This document shows, in pieces, positions 33,862 to 43,301 of a DNA stretch of 64,000 nt (its first letter is position 1; every line of letters begins with the position of its first letter). The stretch spans positions 310,001 to 374,000 of the forward strand of contig NZ_FMYZ01000002.1 of NCBI RefSeq assembly GCF_900101625.1, read 5' to 3'. Source of the DNA: Cupriavidus sp. YR651. Its GTDB lineage: Bacteria; Pseudomonadota; Gammaproteobacteria; Burkholderiales; Burkholderiaceae. The notes beneath the pieces were generated by a model. It had not been told where the DNA came from and did no database searches. It worked only from the letters and a program-made list of their open reading frames with translations. Made by a program: the position numbers and the translations under genes.

Positions 33862-34545
33862 ATGGCATACGAATTCGATTTCACCTCCATCAATCCCTCC
33901 ACGCTGCACGTGCTGGGCGAGGGCATGCTGGTGTCGCTCAAGATCACCGTCACCGCGGTGGTCGTCGGCATCGTCTGGGGCACCATCCTCGCGATGATGC
34001 GCCTGTCCTCCATCAAGCCGCTGAACTGGTTTGCGCAGGGGTACGTGACTATCTTCCGCTCCATTCCGCTGGTGATGGTGCTGCTGTGGTTCTTCCTGAT
34101 CATTCCGCAGCTGCTGCAGAAGGTGTTCAACCTGTCTCCCGCGGCCGATTTGCGGATGACCTCCGCGCTGGTGGCGTTTGCGCTGTTCGAGGCCGCGTAC
34201 TACTCGGAAATCATCCGTGCCGGTATCCAGAGCGTGTCGCGCGGGCAGATGTTCGCCGCACAGGCGCTGGGCATGACCTACGGCCAGACCATGCGGCTGG
34301 TGGTCCTGCCGCAGGCGTTCCGCAACATGGTGCCGCTGCTGCTGACCCAGGGCATCATCCTGTTCCAGGATACGTCGCTGGTGTACGTGAGCGCGCTGGC
34401 TGACTTCTTCGGCCAGGCCTATGGCATTGGCGAGCGCGACGGCCGCATCGTGGAAATGCTGCTGTTCGCCGGTCTCGTGTACTTCCTTATCTGCTTCTCC
34501 GCTTCGCTGCTGGTCAAGCGTTACCAGAAAAAGGTGGCTGTATGA
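33862..34545 (+). CDS. gltK: Glutamate/aspartate ABC transporter permease GltK
   Basis: The protein has 227 residues and is a membrane permease of the polar amino-acid class. It opens [20 protein letters not shown]. The permease signature is [18 protein letters not shown] (about 62-79), and the EAA-type loop is [20 protein letters not shown] (about 131-150). It starts 10 bp after gltJ with a GGGGA ribosome site. Its stop overlaps the gltL ATG (ATGA). Confidence 0.94.
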   Translation: MAYEFDFTSINPSTLHVLGEGMLVSLKITVTAVVVGIVWGTILAMMRLSSIKPLNWFAQGYVTIFRSIPLVMVLLWFFLIIPQLLQKVFNLSPAADLRMTSALVAFALFEAAYYSEIIRAGIQSVSRGQMFAAQALGMTYGQTMRLVVLPQAFRNMVPLLLTQGIILFQDTSLVYVSALADFFGQAYGIGERDGRIVEMLLFAGLVYFLICFSASLLVKRYQKKVAV

Positions 34546-35276
34546 TCGAAATTAATGACGTTTCCAAGTGGTACGGCGCCTTCCAGGTGCTGACCGACTG
34601 CACCACCAAGGTCGCCAAGGGTGAAGTGGTGGTGGTGTGCGGCCCGTCGGGCTCAGGCAAGTCCACGCTGATCAAGACTGTCAACGCGCTGGAGCCGTTC
34701 CAGAAGGGCGACATCCTGGTCGATGGCACCTCGGTGGGCAATCCGAAGACCAACCTGCCCAAGCTGCGATCGCGCGTGGGCATGGTGTTCCAGAACTTCG
34801 AGCTGTTCCCGCACCTGTCGATCACCGAGAACCTGACCATCGCCCAGATGAAGGTGCTCGGCCGTTCGAAGGAAGAAGCCACCGCCAAGGGCCTGAAGTA
34901 CCTGGAGCGCGTGGGCCTGAAGAGCCAGGCGGCCAAGTTCCCCGGCCAGCTGTCGGGCGGGCAGCAGCAGCGCGTGGCCATCGCCCGTGCGCTGTCGATG
35001 GACCCGATCTGCATGCTGTTCGACGAACCGACGTCGGCGCTGGACCCGGAAATGGTCAACGAGGTGCTGGACGTGATGGTGCAGCTGGCGCAGGAAGGCA
35101 TGACCATGATGTGCGTGACCCACGAAATGGGTTTTGCACGCAAGGTGGCCAACCGCGTGATCTTCATGGACGCCGGCAAGATCGTCGAGGACTGCGCGAA
35201 GGAAGAATTCTTCGGCAACATCGATGCGCGCTCGGACCGCGCCAGGCAATTCCTGTCGAAGATCCTGCATCACTGA
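34542..35276 (+). CDS. gltL: Glutamate/aspartate ABC transporter ATPase GltL
   Basis: The protein has 244 residues. Walker A is [12 protein letters not shown] (about 34-45), the Q-loop is in [12 protein letters not shown] (about 83-94), the signature is [12 protein letters not shown] (about 137-148), and Walker B is [14 protein letters not shown] (about 158-171). It energises uptake through GltJK. It overlaps gltK by 4 bp and is followed by a strong terminator that closes the operon. Confidence 0.96.
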   Translation: MIEINDVSKWYGAFQVLTDCTTKVAKGEVVVVCGPSGSGKSTLIKTVNALEPFQKGDILVDGTSVGNPKTNLPKLRSRVGMVFQNFELFPHLSITENLTIAQMKVLGRSKEEATAKGLKYLERVGLKSQAAKFPGQLSGGQQQRVAIARALSMDPICMLFDEPTSALDPEMVNEVLDVMVQLAQEGMTMMCVTHEMGFARKVANRVIFMDAGKIVEDCAKEEFFGNIDARSDRARQFLSKILHH

Positions 35277-35310
35277 TCGACGGCCGGCCTGCAAGGCCTG
35301 GAAGCAAGAA

Positions 35311-35336
35311 GGGACGCCTGCTGGCGTCCCTTTTTT
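35311..35336 (+). terminator. Intrinsic terminator after gltL
   Basis: GGGACGCC (35311-35318) pairs with GGCGTCCC (35323-35330), with a TGCT loop, followed by six T. It lies 34 bp after the gltL stop. Confidence 0.92.
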
Positions 35337-35369
35337 CGTTCCGGCACCCGCATCCGCCGCGGCGCGGGA

Positions 35370-36200
35370 TCAGGTGCAGGCGGTGTTCGCCGCGTTCTTC
35401 GCCTGCACCTCAGGCGGAATCGGCACGGTCAGCGTCATCGTCGGCAGGCCGTTCTCGAACATGATCAGCTCTCCCGGCGCAAAGCGCGTCCAGGTCTCGT
35501 TGTCCGTCAGCGGCGCGGTGGCGATTACCGCCACGCGGTCGTCGGGCGTGGTCACCTGGGCAAAGTCGATCGACAGGTCGGCATCGATCAGATGCGCCTT
35601 GGAGAACGGCCACTGCCGCACGATGTAATACAGGTGCGTGGAGCAATGCGCGAAGAGCGCCTGACCGTTGCAGAGCAGGAAATTGAAGACGCCGTGCAGC
35701 GTGATGTCGCGCGTGATGTCCGCCAGCGCATGGCCGAGTTCGTTCAGCGGCGGCTGGGATCCCGGAAACCGCTTGCGCAGGCCCTGCATCAGCGTGCAGA
35801 ACGCCAGTTCGCTGTCGGTGTCGCCCACGGGCTGGTAGACCCCTGAGAGGAACGGCGCAAAGTTCTTCAGGTCGCCGTTGTGGGCAAAGATCCAGTGCCG
35901 GCCCCAGAGCTCGCGCATGAACGGGTGGCAGTTCTCCAACAGGACCGTGCCCTGCGTGGCCTTGCGGATATGCGAGATGACGTTCTTGGACTTGATCGGA
36001 TATTTCTTGATCAGATCCGCCACGGGCGATGTACCGGCCGACTGGTTGTCGATGAACAGCCGGCAGGCCTTGTCTTCGAAGAACGCCACGCCGAAGCCGT
36101 CGGAGTGATGGTCGGTCACGCCGCCGCGGGCGGCGAAGCCGGTGAAGGAGAACGTCACGTCGGTAGGCGTGGCGCAGTTCATGCCTAGCAGCTGGCACAT
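35370..36200 (-). CDS. Class II glutamine amidotransferase (YafJ-like)
   Basis: The protein has 276 residues. It has an Ntn-type glutamine amidotransferase domain with the nucleophile Cys2 directly after the initiator Met (MCQLLGMN). Further signatures are DGFGVAFFED (about 39-48), VISHIRKATQG (about 78-88) and FAHNGDL (about 107-113). It has no synthetase partner domain, as in E. coli YafJ, whose acceptor substrate is unknown. The CAT at 36198-36200 sets the start, because the catalytic Cys must be residue 2. Longer open frame upstream is not coding. It is divergent from the tartrate dehydrogenase gene. Confidence 0.9.
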   Translation of the reverse strand: MCQLLGMNCATPTDVTFSFTGFAARGGVTDHHSDGFGVAFFEDKACRLFIDNQSAGTSPVADLIKKYPIKSKNVISHIRKATQGTVLLENCHPFMRELWGRHWIFAHNGDLKNFAPFLSGVYQPVGDTDSELAFCTLMQGLRKRFPGSQPPLNELGHALADITRDITLHGVFNFLLCNGQALFAHCSTHLYYIVRQWPFSKAHLIDADLSIDFAQVTTPDDRVAVIATAPLTDNETWTRFAPGELIMFENGLPTMTLTVPIPPEVQAKNAANTACT

Positions 36201-36332
36201 GGCGGGGCACCGGTGCGGCAGGGGGCTGCCGCTTTGCAATAGAATGCGGACATTATCCCGCGCGTGCGGGACGCTGCCAAGCGCGGCGCCCGGGCGCCCC
36301 CTCAAGCTGTTCAGCCCCGACCCTTCCCAGCC

Positions 36333-37406
36333 ATGAGCCAATACAAGATCGCTGTCATTCCCGGAGACGGAATTGGAACGGAAGTGATGCCCGAAGGCAT
36401 CCGTGTCATGGACGCCGCCGCGCGCCGCTTTGGCATCGACTTCCAGTGGGACCACTTCGATTTTTCCAGCTACGCCTACTATGAGCGCCACGGCAAGATG
36501 CTGCCGGACGACTGGTTCGATACGCTGACGAAGTACGACGCCATCTACTTCGGGGCCGTGGGCTGGCCGGAAAAGATCCCTGACCACGTGTCGCTGTGGG
36601 GTTCGCTACTGCAGTTCCGCCGCTCGTTCGATCAATATGTGAACCTGCGTCCCGTGCGGCTGATGCCCGGGATCAAGAGCCCGCTGGCCGATCGCAAGCC
36701 CGGAGATATCGACTTCTACGTCGTGCGGGAAAACACCGAGGGCGAGTACTCCAGCATTGGCGGCCGCATGTTCCCGGGCACGGAGCGGGAAATCGTGGTC
36801 CAGGAAACGGTCATGAGCCGCACCGGCGTGGATCGTATTCTCAAGTTCGCGTTTGAACTGGCGCAGAAACGCCCGAAGAAGCACCTGACATCGGCCACCA
36901 AGTCCAACGGCATTTCGATCACGATGCCCTACTGGGATGAGCGCGTGGAGGCCATGGCCGCCAACTATCCGGGCCTGAAGGTGGACAAGTACCACATCGA
37001 CATCCTGACCGCACACTTCGTGCAGCACCCGGACTGGTTCGATGTCGTGGTGGCCAGCAACCTGTTTGGCGACATTCTTTCGGACCTGGGACCGGCCTGC
37101 ACGGGCACGATCGGCGTGGCGCCTTCCGGCAACATCAACCCGGATCGGACCTATCCGAGCCTGTTCGAGCCGGTGCACGGCTCGGCACCGGACATCGCCG
37201 GGCGCGGCGTAGCCAACCCGATCGGACAGATCTGGTGCGGCGCGATGATGCTCGAACATCTTGGCCATGCCGAAGCGGGTGCCGCCGTGCTGAGTGCGAT
37301 CGAAAAGGTCCTGGCCGCGGGCCCGGGCCACGCCCCGTTGACGCGGGATATTGGCGGCACGGCCAGTACCGCCGACCTGGGCCGCGCGATTGCGGAGGCG
37401 CTGTGA
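36333..37406 (+). CDS. ttuC: Tartrate dehydrogenase/decarboxylase
   Basis: The protein has 357 residues and is in the isocitrate/isopropylmalate dehydrogenase family. The opening YKIAVIPGDGIGTEV (4-18) is the family start. VRENTEGEYSSIGGR (about 132-146) with the Glu-Tyr-Ser variant is the tartrate-dehydrogenase form. The metal site is in NLFGDILSDLGP (about 245-256), and NAD binding is at EPVHGSAPDIAGRGVANP. Substrates are tartrate and malate-like acids. The glycerate kinase gene overlaps its stop (GTGA), which strongly supports the tartrate-to-glycerate pathway. Leucine-pathway LeuB is less likely in this context. Confidence 0.88.
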   Translation: MSQYKIAVIPGDGIGTEVMPEGIRVMDAAARRFGIDFQWDHFDFSSYAYYERHGKMLPDDWFDTLTKYDAIYFGAVGWPEKIPDHVSLWGSLLQFRRSFDQYVNLRPVRLMPGIKSPLADRKPGDIDFYVVRENTEGEYSSIGGRMFPGTEREIVVQETVMSRTGVDRILKFAFELAQKRPKKHLTSATKSNGISITMPYWDERVEAMAANYPGLKVDKYHIDILTAHFVQHPDWFDVVVASNLFGDILSDLGPACTGTIGVAPSGNINPDRTYPSLFEPVHGSAPDIAGRGVANPIGQIWCGAMMLEHLGHAEAGAAVLSAIEKVLAAGPGHAPLTRDIGGTASTADLGRAIAEAL

Positions 37407-38701
37407 GCCTGCATATCGATCCCCGTACATTGCTGCTTGATAGCTTCCGCGCAGCGGTTGCCGCCGCCGATCCGCTCCAGATCGTGGCTGACCATCTGCC
37501 GGAACCCCATGCGGGTGGCCGGACGCTGGTGGTCGGTGCAGGCAAGGCCGCGGCGTCGATGGCGCTGGCCGTGGAGCAGGCCTACGCGGGCCGAGCCACG
37601 CTGGAAGGCATCGTCGTCACGCGCTATGCCCACGGGTTGCCGACCGCGCATATCCGCGTGATCGAGGCGGGCCATCCGGTTCCGGACGAGGCGGGAGAGC
37701 AGGCTGCCGCGGAGATTCTCGCGCGCGTCCAGGCGCTGGGGCCCGATGACCGGCTGATCGTGCTGGTTTCCGGCGGTGGCTCCAGCCTGCTGTCGCTGCC
37801 GGCCGAGGGTATTCCGATGGCGGATCTGAAGGCCACCACGCGCGAATTGCTGCGCTGCGGCGCGCCGATCACCGAGATGAACATCGTGCGCAAGCACATT
37901 TCGCGGATCCAGGGTGGACGTCTGGCGCAGGCCAGCCGCGCGCCGGTGACGACGCTGATCGTCTCCGACGTGGCGGGCGACGACCCGAGCGCGATCGCCT
38001 CGGGCCCGACGGTGGCCGATCCGAGTACCTATGGTGACGCACTCGCCATCCTGAAGCGTTATGGCGCGACCGTGCCGGCCACGGTGCAGTCGCATCTGGA
38101 GCGCGGTGCGCGCGGCGAGATCGATGAAACGCCAAAGCCTGGCGACCCGTTGTTCGCCCGCGTGGACAATCGCATGATCGCCACGGCGCACGGGAGTCTG
38201 GATGCGGCCGCGGCGCTGTTCCGCAAACAAGGCATCCAGCCGGTGGTTCTAGGCGATACCGTCACCGGCGAAGCCCAGGAAGTCGCGCGCGTCTACGCCG
38301 CGCTGGTGCGTGAAATTCGCGCGTACAATGCGCCGTTCGCCGCGCCGGTGGCGCTGATTTCCGGGGGCGAATGCACGGTCACATTGCCGGGCGAAGGCGC
38401 GGACAAGGCCCGCGGCGGGCGTTGTTCCGAATTCCTGCTGTCGCTGGTCATCGAGCTGGCGGGGGCGGAAAATGTCCATGCAATCGCGGCCGATACCGAC
38501 GGCATCGATGGCTCCGAGGACAATGCCGGTGCCCTGGCGGCGCCGGATTCGCTGACGCGGGCCGAGGCCGCGGGCATCTCGGCGCGGCGGCAGCTCGATG
38601 CGCACGATGCCTGGGGGTTCTTCGACGCGATTGGCGATCTCGTCGTGACCGGCCCGACACGCACCAATGTGAACGATTACCGCGCCATCCTGATTCTCTA
38701 A
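37403..38701 (+). CDS. ttuD: Glycerate 2-kinase (MOFRL/TtuD type)
   Basis: The protein has 432 residues, with an N-terminal DUF4147 kinase domain and a C-terminal MOFRL domain. Visible motifs are [13 protein letters not shown] (about 36-48), [14 protein letters not shown] (about 121-134), [16 protein letters not shown] (about 159-174), and [12 protein letters not shown] with [13 protein letters not shown] in MOFRL. It phosphorylates D-glycerate to 2-phosphoglycerate. The start is GTG at 37403, overlapping the ttuC stop by 4 bp with a GGAGG ribosome site just upstream. Confidence 0.9.
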   Translation: MSLHIDPRTLLLDSFRAAVAAADPLQIVADHLPEPHAGGRTLVVGAGKAAASMALAVEQAYAGRATLEGIVVTRYAHGLPTAHIRVIEAGHPVPDEAGEQAAAEILARVQALGPDDRLIVLVSGGGSSLLSLPAEGIPMADLKATTRELLRCGAPITEMNIVRKHISRIQGGRLAQASRAPVTTLIVSDVAGDDPSAIASGPTVADPSTYGDALAILKRYGATVPATVQSHLERGARGEIDETPKPGDPLFARVDNRMIATAHGSLDAAAALFRKQGIQPVVLGDTVTGEAQEVARVYAALVREIRAYNAPFAAPVALISGGECTVTLPGEGADKARGGRCSEFLLSLVIELAGAENVHAIAADTDGIDGSEDNAGALAAPDSLTRAEAAGISARRQLDAHDAWGFFDAIGDLVVTGPTRTNVNDYRAILIL

Positions 38702-38751
38702 CTTCGCACAGTCCCGTCGCTGCCCTCGCGGTTTCGGGACGCATACCAGCA

Positions 38752-39786
38752 ATGACCCAGAAGCTCACGATCACCCGCCCGGACGACTGGCACCTGCACC
38801 TGCGCGACGGCGCGGCGCTGGCCGCCGTGCTGCCTGACACCGCGCGCCAGTTTGCCCGCGCGATCATCATGCCGAACCTGAAGCCGCCCGTGACCACGGT
38901 GGAGCAGGCCCGTGCCTACCGCGCCCGCATCCTGGCCGCGCTGCCGACCGGCATGACGTTCGAGCCGCTGATGACGCTGTACCTGACCGACAACACGCCG
39001 CCCGAGGAAATCGCGGCTGCCAGGGCCAGTGGCTTTATCCATGCGGTGAAGCTGTATCCGGCCGGCGCCACGACCAACAGCGATGCCGGCGTGACCGATA
39101 TCCGCCGGTGCTACGCCACCCTGGAAGCCATGCAGCGCGAAGGCTTGCCGCTGCTGGTGCATGGTGAGGTGACCGATGGCGACATCGACATCTTCGACCG
39201 CGAGGCGGTGTTCATCGACCGCGTGATGCGCCCGCTGCGCAAGGATCTTCCGGAGCTGAAGGTGGTGTTCGAGCACATCACCACGAAGGACGCGGCCGAA
39301 TATGTCGCCGAGGCCGAAGGTCCGGTCGGCGCGACGATCACCGCTCACCACCTGCTATACAACCGCAACGCAATCTTTACCGGCGGCATTCGTCCGCACT
39401 ACTACTGCCTGCCGGTGCTCAAGCGCGAAATCCACCGCGAGGCGCTGGTCAAGGCGGCCACGTCGGGCGATGCGCGTTTCTTCCTGGGCACCGACAGCGC
39501 GCCGCATGCGCGTGGCCTGAAGGAACATGCCTGCGGCTGTGCCGGTTGCTATACGGCCCTGCACGCGATGGAGCTGTATGCCGAGGCGTTCGACATCGCC
39601 GGCGCGCTGGACAAGCTCGAGGCGTTCTCCAGCTTCAACGGCCCGGCGTTCTACGGCCTGCCGCGCAACACGGGCACGCTCACGCTGGCGCGCGAGGACT
39701 GGGAGCTGCCGGCGGAACTGCCGTTTGGCGACACCACGCTGGTGCCGCTGCGTGGCGGCGAAACGCTGCGCTGGAAGGCGCGCTGA
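38752..39786 (+). CDS. pyrC: Dihydroorotase
   Basis: The protein has 344 residues, typical of class II PyrC. It closes carbamoyl-aspartate to dihydroorotate in pyrimidine synthesis. Zinc ligands are in [10 protein letters not shown] (11-20), the carbamylated Lys is in [11 protein letters not shown] (about 99-109), and further His ligands lie in LLVHGEV and [17 protein letters not shown] (about 246-256) carries the catalytic Asp. It starts 50 bp after the glycerate kinase gene and overlaps or abuts the DUF3025 gene. Confidence 0.97.
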   Translation: MTQKLTITRPDDWHLHLRDGAALAAVLPDTARQFARAIIMPNLKPPVTTVEQARAYRARILAALPTGMTFEPLMTLYLTDNTPPEEIAAARASGFIHAVKLYPAGATTNSDAGVTDIRRCYATLEAMQREGLPLLVHGEVTDGDIDIFDREAVFIDRVMRPLRKDLPELKVVFEHITTKDAAEYVAEAEGPVGATITAHHLLYNRNAIFTGGIRPHYYCLPVLKREIHREALVKAATSGDARFFLGTDSAPHARGLKEHACGCAGCYTALHAMELYAEAFDIAGALDKLEAFSSFNGPAFYGLPRNTGTLTLAREDWELPAELPFGDTTLVPLRGGETLRWKAR

Positions 39787-39791
39787 GCGCA

Positions 39792-40574
39792 TTGTTTGAC
39801 GGCATCGATTGGACGCGGCCGTGGTTCCGGCCATTTGCCGCGTCCGGCATGGCACTGGACGGCGGCGATGTCCGGCAGGCACTCAGCCGGCAAGCTGCTG
39901 GCCTGACCAATGCCCGGGGGCTGCCCCTACGGTTCGTACCGCAGGCCGCGCTGCCGGACGGTCAGGCCTACGAATCCCACATCTTCGCGACCGGTGAGGT
40001 GCCGACGCGCGACAATCTCCACGACGTGTTCAATGCGCTCGTCTGGCTGCATTTTCCCGAGACCAAATCGCTGCTGAACCGGCTGCAGGCCGACGCGATT
40101 GATCGGGACGGCATCCAACCCGTGCGCGGAGGGGTGCGTGATGCGGCAACGCTGTTCGACGAGAACGCGGTGATCCTGGTCACAGAGGACGCTGGCCTGG
40201 TGGCGGCATTGCGCGGGTTTGCATGGCGCAGTCTTTTTATCGACCGCCGGGCGGCCTGGCCCGAAGCCGTCACCGTAGTGCCGTTCGGCCATGCGTTGCT
40301 GCAAAAGCTCGTGCGGCCGTACAAAGCCGTGACGGCTCATGCCTGGTGGATCGCGGCGCCCCCGAATACCCCGCGAGAGGAACTGGACCGGCTGCTGGCG
40401 CGGTCGCTCGCCACGGCGGCGGATCAGGGGACATTGCAGGGCGGGCGCTGCTTCGCGCCGCTCCCGGTACTGGGCATTCCGGGCTGGTGTGACGAAAACG
40501 CCGAGCCGGCGTTCTATGACGACGTCTCCGTGTTTCGCCCGGGCCGGCGCGGGTCGGCTGCAGTGACGGGCTGA
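39792..40574 (+). CDS. DUF3025 protein, function unknown
   Basis: The protein has 260 residues if it starts at the TTG at 39792, 5 bp after the pyrC stop. It would then open with FDGIDWTRPWF, the usual DUF3025 N-terminus. The next ATG (39849) would remove that conserved segment. Other family features are HDVFNALVWLHFP (about 78-90) and the hydrophobic VVPFGHALLQKLVRPYKAVT (about 158-177). There are no catalytic motifs I can name. It is probably translated together with pyrC. Its 3' end overlaps the rnpB promoter. Confidence 0.8.
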   Translation: MFDGIDWTRPWFRPFAASGMALDGGDVRQALSRQAAGLTNARGLPLRFVPQAALPDGQAYESHIFATGEVPTRDNLHDVFNALVWLHFPETKSLLNRLQADAIDRDGIQPVRGGVRDAATLFDENAVILVTEDAGLVAALRGFAWRSLFIDRRAAWPEAVTVVPFGHALLQKLVRPYKAVTAHAWWIAAPPNTPREELDRLLARSLATAADQGTLQGGRCFAPLPVLGIPGWCDENAEPAFYDDVSVFRPGRRGSAAVTG

Positions 40575-40599
40575 CCTGCCGATCCATCAGTGTTAGACT
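40571..40599 (+). promoter_or_regulatory. rnpB promoter
   Basis: CTGACC (40571-40576) and TAGACT (40594-40599) are 17 bp apart and predict initiation near 40606, which fits the 5' end of RNase P RNA. It overlaps the stop of the DUF3025 gene. Confidence 0.7.
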
Positions 40600-40607
40600 G
40601 CGGCCCG

Positions 40608-40946
40608 CAAAGCAGGCCAGACAACCGCTGCTTGCGTCGCAAGGCGCAAGGGGAGGAAAGTCCGGACTCCACAGGGCAGGGTGTTGGCTAACAGCCATCC
40701 ACGGCAACGTGCGGAATAGGGCCACAGAGACGAGTCTTGCCGCCAGGTTCGCCTGGCGGGAAGGGTGAAACGCGGTAACCTCCACCTGGAGCAATCCCAA
40801 ATAGGCAGGCGCTGAAGCGGCCCGCTGAGCCTGCGGGTAGGGAGCTGGAGCCGGCCGGTAACGGTCGGCCTAGAGGAATGGTTGTCACGCGTCGTCCGCC
40901 GCAAGGTGGGCGGGGTGCACAGAATCCGGCTTATCGGCCTGCTTTG
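40608..40946 (+). ncRNA. rnpB: RNase P RNA (type A)
   Basis: This is the catalytic RNA that trims tRNA 5' ends. The conserved core GAGGAAAGTCCGGACTC (about 40653-40669) forms the P4 region. The downstream matching segments AGAGGAATGGTTGTCACG (about 40872-40889) and ACAGAATCCGGCTTATC (about 40919-40935) are intact. P1 is formed by GCAGGCC near the 5' end (40612-40618) and GGCCTGC near the 3' end (40936-40942). The ends are estimated from P1 and may be off by a few bases. Confidence 0.95.
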
Positions 40947-41000
40947 CTTCTGTTTCCCAAGCCACCCGGCGCGGCCGGGCGGCGTCTTCGGTCGGGGCGT

Positions 41001-41423
41001 TCAGCCCTCGACGATTTCCATCGTGTGCGTGATCTCGGCGGTCTTGGCCAGCATGATCGAGGCCGAGCAATACTTTTCGTGCGACAGCTCGATCGCGCGT
41101 TCCACCTTGACGGGGTCCAGGCCGCGGCCGGTAACCGTGAAGTGGAAATTGATCTTCGTGAAGACCTTCGGATCGGCGTCGGCGCGCTCGGCTTCGAGCC
41201 TGACCGAGCAGCCGCGCACGTCCTGGCGGCCGCGCTTGAGGATCAGTACCACGTCATAGGCCGTGCAGCCGCCCGTGCCGAGCAGCACCATTTCCATGGG
41301 GCGCGGCGCAAGGTTGTTGCCGCCGCCATCGGGTGCACCGTCCATCGCAACGATGTGACCGCTACCGGTCTGGGCCACAAAGCTCATGCCCTCGGGGCCC
41401 ATCCATGTCACTTTGCATTCCAT
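41001..41423 (-). CDS. OsmC-family peroxiredoxin-like protein (YhfA type)
   Basis: The protein has 140 residues. The OsmC/Ohr fold has the reactive Cys in LLGTGGCTAYDVVLILKRG (about 47-65) and the second in HEKYCSASIMLAKTAEI (about 114-130). Family members reduce organic hydroperoxides, but this YhfA-like branch is uncharacterised. It converges on rnpB. Its own promoter lies in the 830-bp gap before rplM: a TATACT on the minus strand at 41496-41501 is a candidate -10. Confidence 0.9.
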   Translation of the reverse strand: MECKVTWMGPEGMSFVAQTGSGHIVAMDGAPDGGGNNLAPRPMEMVLLGTGGCTAYDVVLILKRGRQDVRGCSVRLEAERADADPKVFTKINFHFTVTGRGLDPVKVERAIELSHEKYCSASIMLAKTAEITHTMEIVEG

Positions 41424-41659
41424 TTTGTTCGTTCCTTGGTTCCTGATTGTGTGTTTTCGCTCACGTCCGCGTGATCACGAATCTTGCATTTGCTGAGTAT
41501 ATGACATCGGGGTGCGGCGTCGCGGCCAAGGGATTTCCCGCGCAAATCCGAGGGTTTCCTCTAAGTCGGCGTCTGACTGTCATCCGATGACTTTCCTCAA
41601 GCGGTTGTTTTTAAAGAATATTGTGTTCTTGTGTGTATCGTGTAGGGCATTTCGTAATA

Positions 41660-41681
41660 TGCAATGCGATTTCGCAGTGCA
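41660..41681. promoter_or_regulatory. Operator-like dyad upstream of the small RNA promoter
   Basis: TGCAATGCGA (41660-41669) and TCGCAGTGCA (41672-41681) are inverted repeats with one mismatch and a TT spacer. The centre is about 53 bp before the predicted start of the small RNA, a common place for an activator. Confidence 0.45.
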
Positions 41682-41688
41682 AATTTTC

Positions 41689-41716
41689 TTGCATCCGCGG
41701 GACCTGCATGTATAAT
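41689..41716 (+). promoter_or_regulatory. Sigma-70 promoter of the small RNA
   Basis: TTGCAT (41689-41694) and TATAAT (41711-41716) are 16 bp apart, and the region upstream is AT-rich. Initiation is expected near 41723. This is the best promoter match in the window. Confidence 0.8.
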
Positions 41717-41722
41717 TCCAGT

Positions 41723-41898
41723 CATTGAACGACGGCGCATGCAGCGCGCCAGAGTGCGAAAGCGAAAGTCAGGTAATCAACACCTCCATCGCTCGCCGCA
41801 CCGCCCGCCACGACCGGCACCGTCGATCACCCAGTGTCTCCTCCACCCTCCTCCTTTGGTGGATTCAAACCCAAGTCCAACCGACTTGGGTTTTTTTT
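41723..41898 (+). ncRNA. Candidate small RNA with anti-Shine-Dalgarno loop
   Basis: This is a transcript of about 175 nt bounded by a strong promoter and a perfect intrinsic terminator, in a stretch with no credible gene. Just before the terminator, TCCACC (41842-41847) pairs with GGTGGA (41858-41863) and exposes CTCCTCCTTT in the loop (41848-41857). That loop is complementary to ribosome binding sites. Two more CU-rich tracts lie at 41782-41787 (ACCTCC) and 41838-41843 (CTCCTC). The design recalls the CCUCC-loop 'cuckoo' RNAs of rhizobia, but I cannot show homology. A frame that opens at 41739 lacks a ribosome site and reads through the terminator, so it is unlikely to be coding. Confidence 0.65.
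41868..41898 (+). terminator. Intrinsic terminator of the small RNA
   Basis: AACCCAAGTC (41868-41877) pairs perfectly with GACTTGGGTT (41883-41892), with a 5-nt loop, and runs into six more T (41893-41898). Confidence 0.93.
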
Positions 41899-42072
41899 CG
41901 TCCGTGCTTTTGTCCATGCTTTCGTCGATGGCAAGCGGTGACAGATCTCGAAGACAGGGCTCGCGGAGGCAATTATCCAGGCCCGGCGCACATCGCGTGG
42001 CGCCGGAGCCGCATGTTTGCGCGGGTTGCTCGGCATCGGGTCGGACATCTTGACGAAAAGCCACGACTTTGC
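41899..42072. other. Spacer between small RNA and rplM promoter
   Basis: This is 174 bp with no gene or motif that I can support. Both strands are broken by stops or show only short frames without ribosome sites. Confidence 0.5.
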
Positions 42073-42102
42073 TTGTGCGTTCCAGTCGTCCGCCAGTATA
42101 AT
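42073..42102 (+). promoter_or_regulatory. rplM-rpsI promoter
   Basis: TTGTGC (42073-42078) and TATAAT (42097-42102) are 18 bp apart. The predicted leader of about 145 nt before rplM is long enough for autoregulation by L13, but no known leader motif is recognised. Confidence 0.65.
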
Positions 42103-42253
42103 CGACGGCTTTTCCGGTCATTGCCCCCGGGAAAGAAGTCAGGGAGAGCCTGCAAATACAAGCAGGAAGGTCAGGTCCAAAGGGCCGGCCGATCGACAGG
42201 ACGCTAAAACGGCGACCGTCAAATCGGGCAGTATTCAATAGTCAGGAAAAATC

Positions 42254-42682
42254 ATGAAGACCTTTTCCGCCAAGCCTCATGAGGTAAAGCGCGACTGGTA
42301 CGTGATTGACGCGACGGACAAGGTCCTCGGCCGTGTTGCCAGCGAAGTGGCACGCCGACTGCGCGGCAAGCACAAGCCGGAATTTACTCCGCACGTCGAC
42401 ACCGGTGATTACATCATCATCGTCAACGCAGCAAAGCTGCGCGTCACGGGTACCAAAGAAACGGACAAGAAGTATTACCGCCACTCGGGTTACCCGGGCG
42501 GTATCTACGAAACGACGTTCGGCAAGATGCAGCAACGTTTCCCGGGCCGCGCCCTGGAAAAGGCTGTGAAGGGCATGCTGCCGAAGGGTCCGCTGGGCTA
42601 TGCGATGATCAAGAAGCTGAAGGTTTACGCCGAAGCCGAGCATCCGCATGAAGCGCAGCAGCCCAAGGTGCTGGAAATCTAA
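42254..42682 (+). CDS. rplM: 50S ribosomal protein L13
   Basis: The protein has 142 residues, the standard bacterial length. It is an early-assembly large-subunit protein. It opens [19 protein letters not shown], and the conserved [19 protein letters not shown] (about 107-125) is present. It is followed 12 bp later by rpsI, the usual pair. An AGGAAAAATC ribosome-site region precedes the ATG. Confidence 0.98.
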   Translation: MKTFSAKPHEVKRDWYVIDATDKVLGRVASEVARRLRGKHKPEFTPHVDTGDYIIIVNAAKLRVTGTKETDKKYYRHSGYPGGIYETTFGKMQQRFPGRALEKAVKGMLPKGPLGYAMIKKLKVYAEAEHPHEAQQPKVLEI

Positions 42683-42694
42683 GGGGGCCAATCC

Positions 42695-43087
42695 ATGATC
42701 GGTAACTGGAATTACGGTACTGGCCGCCGCAAGAGCGCTGTGGCACGTGTCTTCATCAAGTCGGGCAAGGGCGACATCGTCGTCAATGGCAAGCCCATCA
42801 ATGAGTACTTCGCTCGCGAAACCTCGCTGATGATCGTGCGCCAGCCGCTGGAACTGACGGCTCACGCCGAGACGTTCGACATCAAGGTCAACGTCACCGG
42901 TGGTGGCGAAACCGGCCAGGCCGGTGCTGTCCGTCACGGCATCACCCGCGCCCTGATCGACTATGACGCCACGCTGAAGTCGGCGCTGTCGAAGGCTGGC
43001 TACGTCACGCGCGATGCACGTGAAGTGGAACGTAAGAAGGTCGGTCTGCACAAGGCACGTCGCCGGAAGCAGTTCTCGAAGCGCTGA
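42695..43087 (+). CDS. rpsI: 30S ribosomal protein S9
   Basis: The protein has 130 residues. It carries [19 protein letters not shown] (8-26) and the invariant C-terminal tail [11 protein letters not shown], whose last Arg reaches the P-site t[22 protein letters not shown] (about 70-88) is the central conserved stretch. It is cotranscribed with rplM and followed by a strong terminator. Confidence 0.98.
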   Translation: MIGNWNYGTGRRKSAVARVFIKSGKGDIVVNGKPINEYFARETSLMIVRQPLELTAHAETFDIKVNVTGGGETGQAGAVRHGITRALIDYDATLKSALSKAGYVTRDAREVERKKVGLHKARRRKQFSKR

Positions 43088-43130
43088 TGCGCATTCGCAG
43101 GTTCGCTCTGGCGAGCCTTGCGAATCCGGA

Positions 43131-43163
43131 AAAACCGCACGATTCGTCGTGCGGTTTTTTTTT
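43131..43163 (+). terminator. Intrinsic terminator after rpsI
   Basis: AAAACCGCACGA (43131-43142) pairs perfectly with TCGTGCGGTTTT (43147-43158) around a TTCG tetraloop, within a nine-T run (43155-43163). The A-rich left side could make it work on both strands. Confidence 0.95.
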
Positions 43164-43301
43164 GCCCCGACTCGCGCTGTGGCTCGTGATTCGACTCGAA
43201 TACGTTACAGAGATGGGTAAGTGTTCCAGTTGTCATACTTGTCATTCGCACAATGACCGTCCGGAGATACAATCACGGGCCTGCGAATGGAGAGGCAAAT
43301 C

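Noticed and set aside
41739..42053. Open frame within the candidate small RNA
   Set aside because: It has no ribosome site, an Arg/Pro/His-rich translation, and reads straight through the intrinsic terminator stem.
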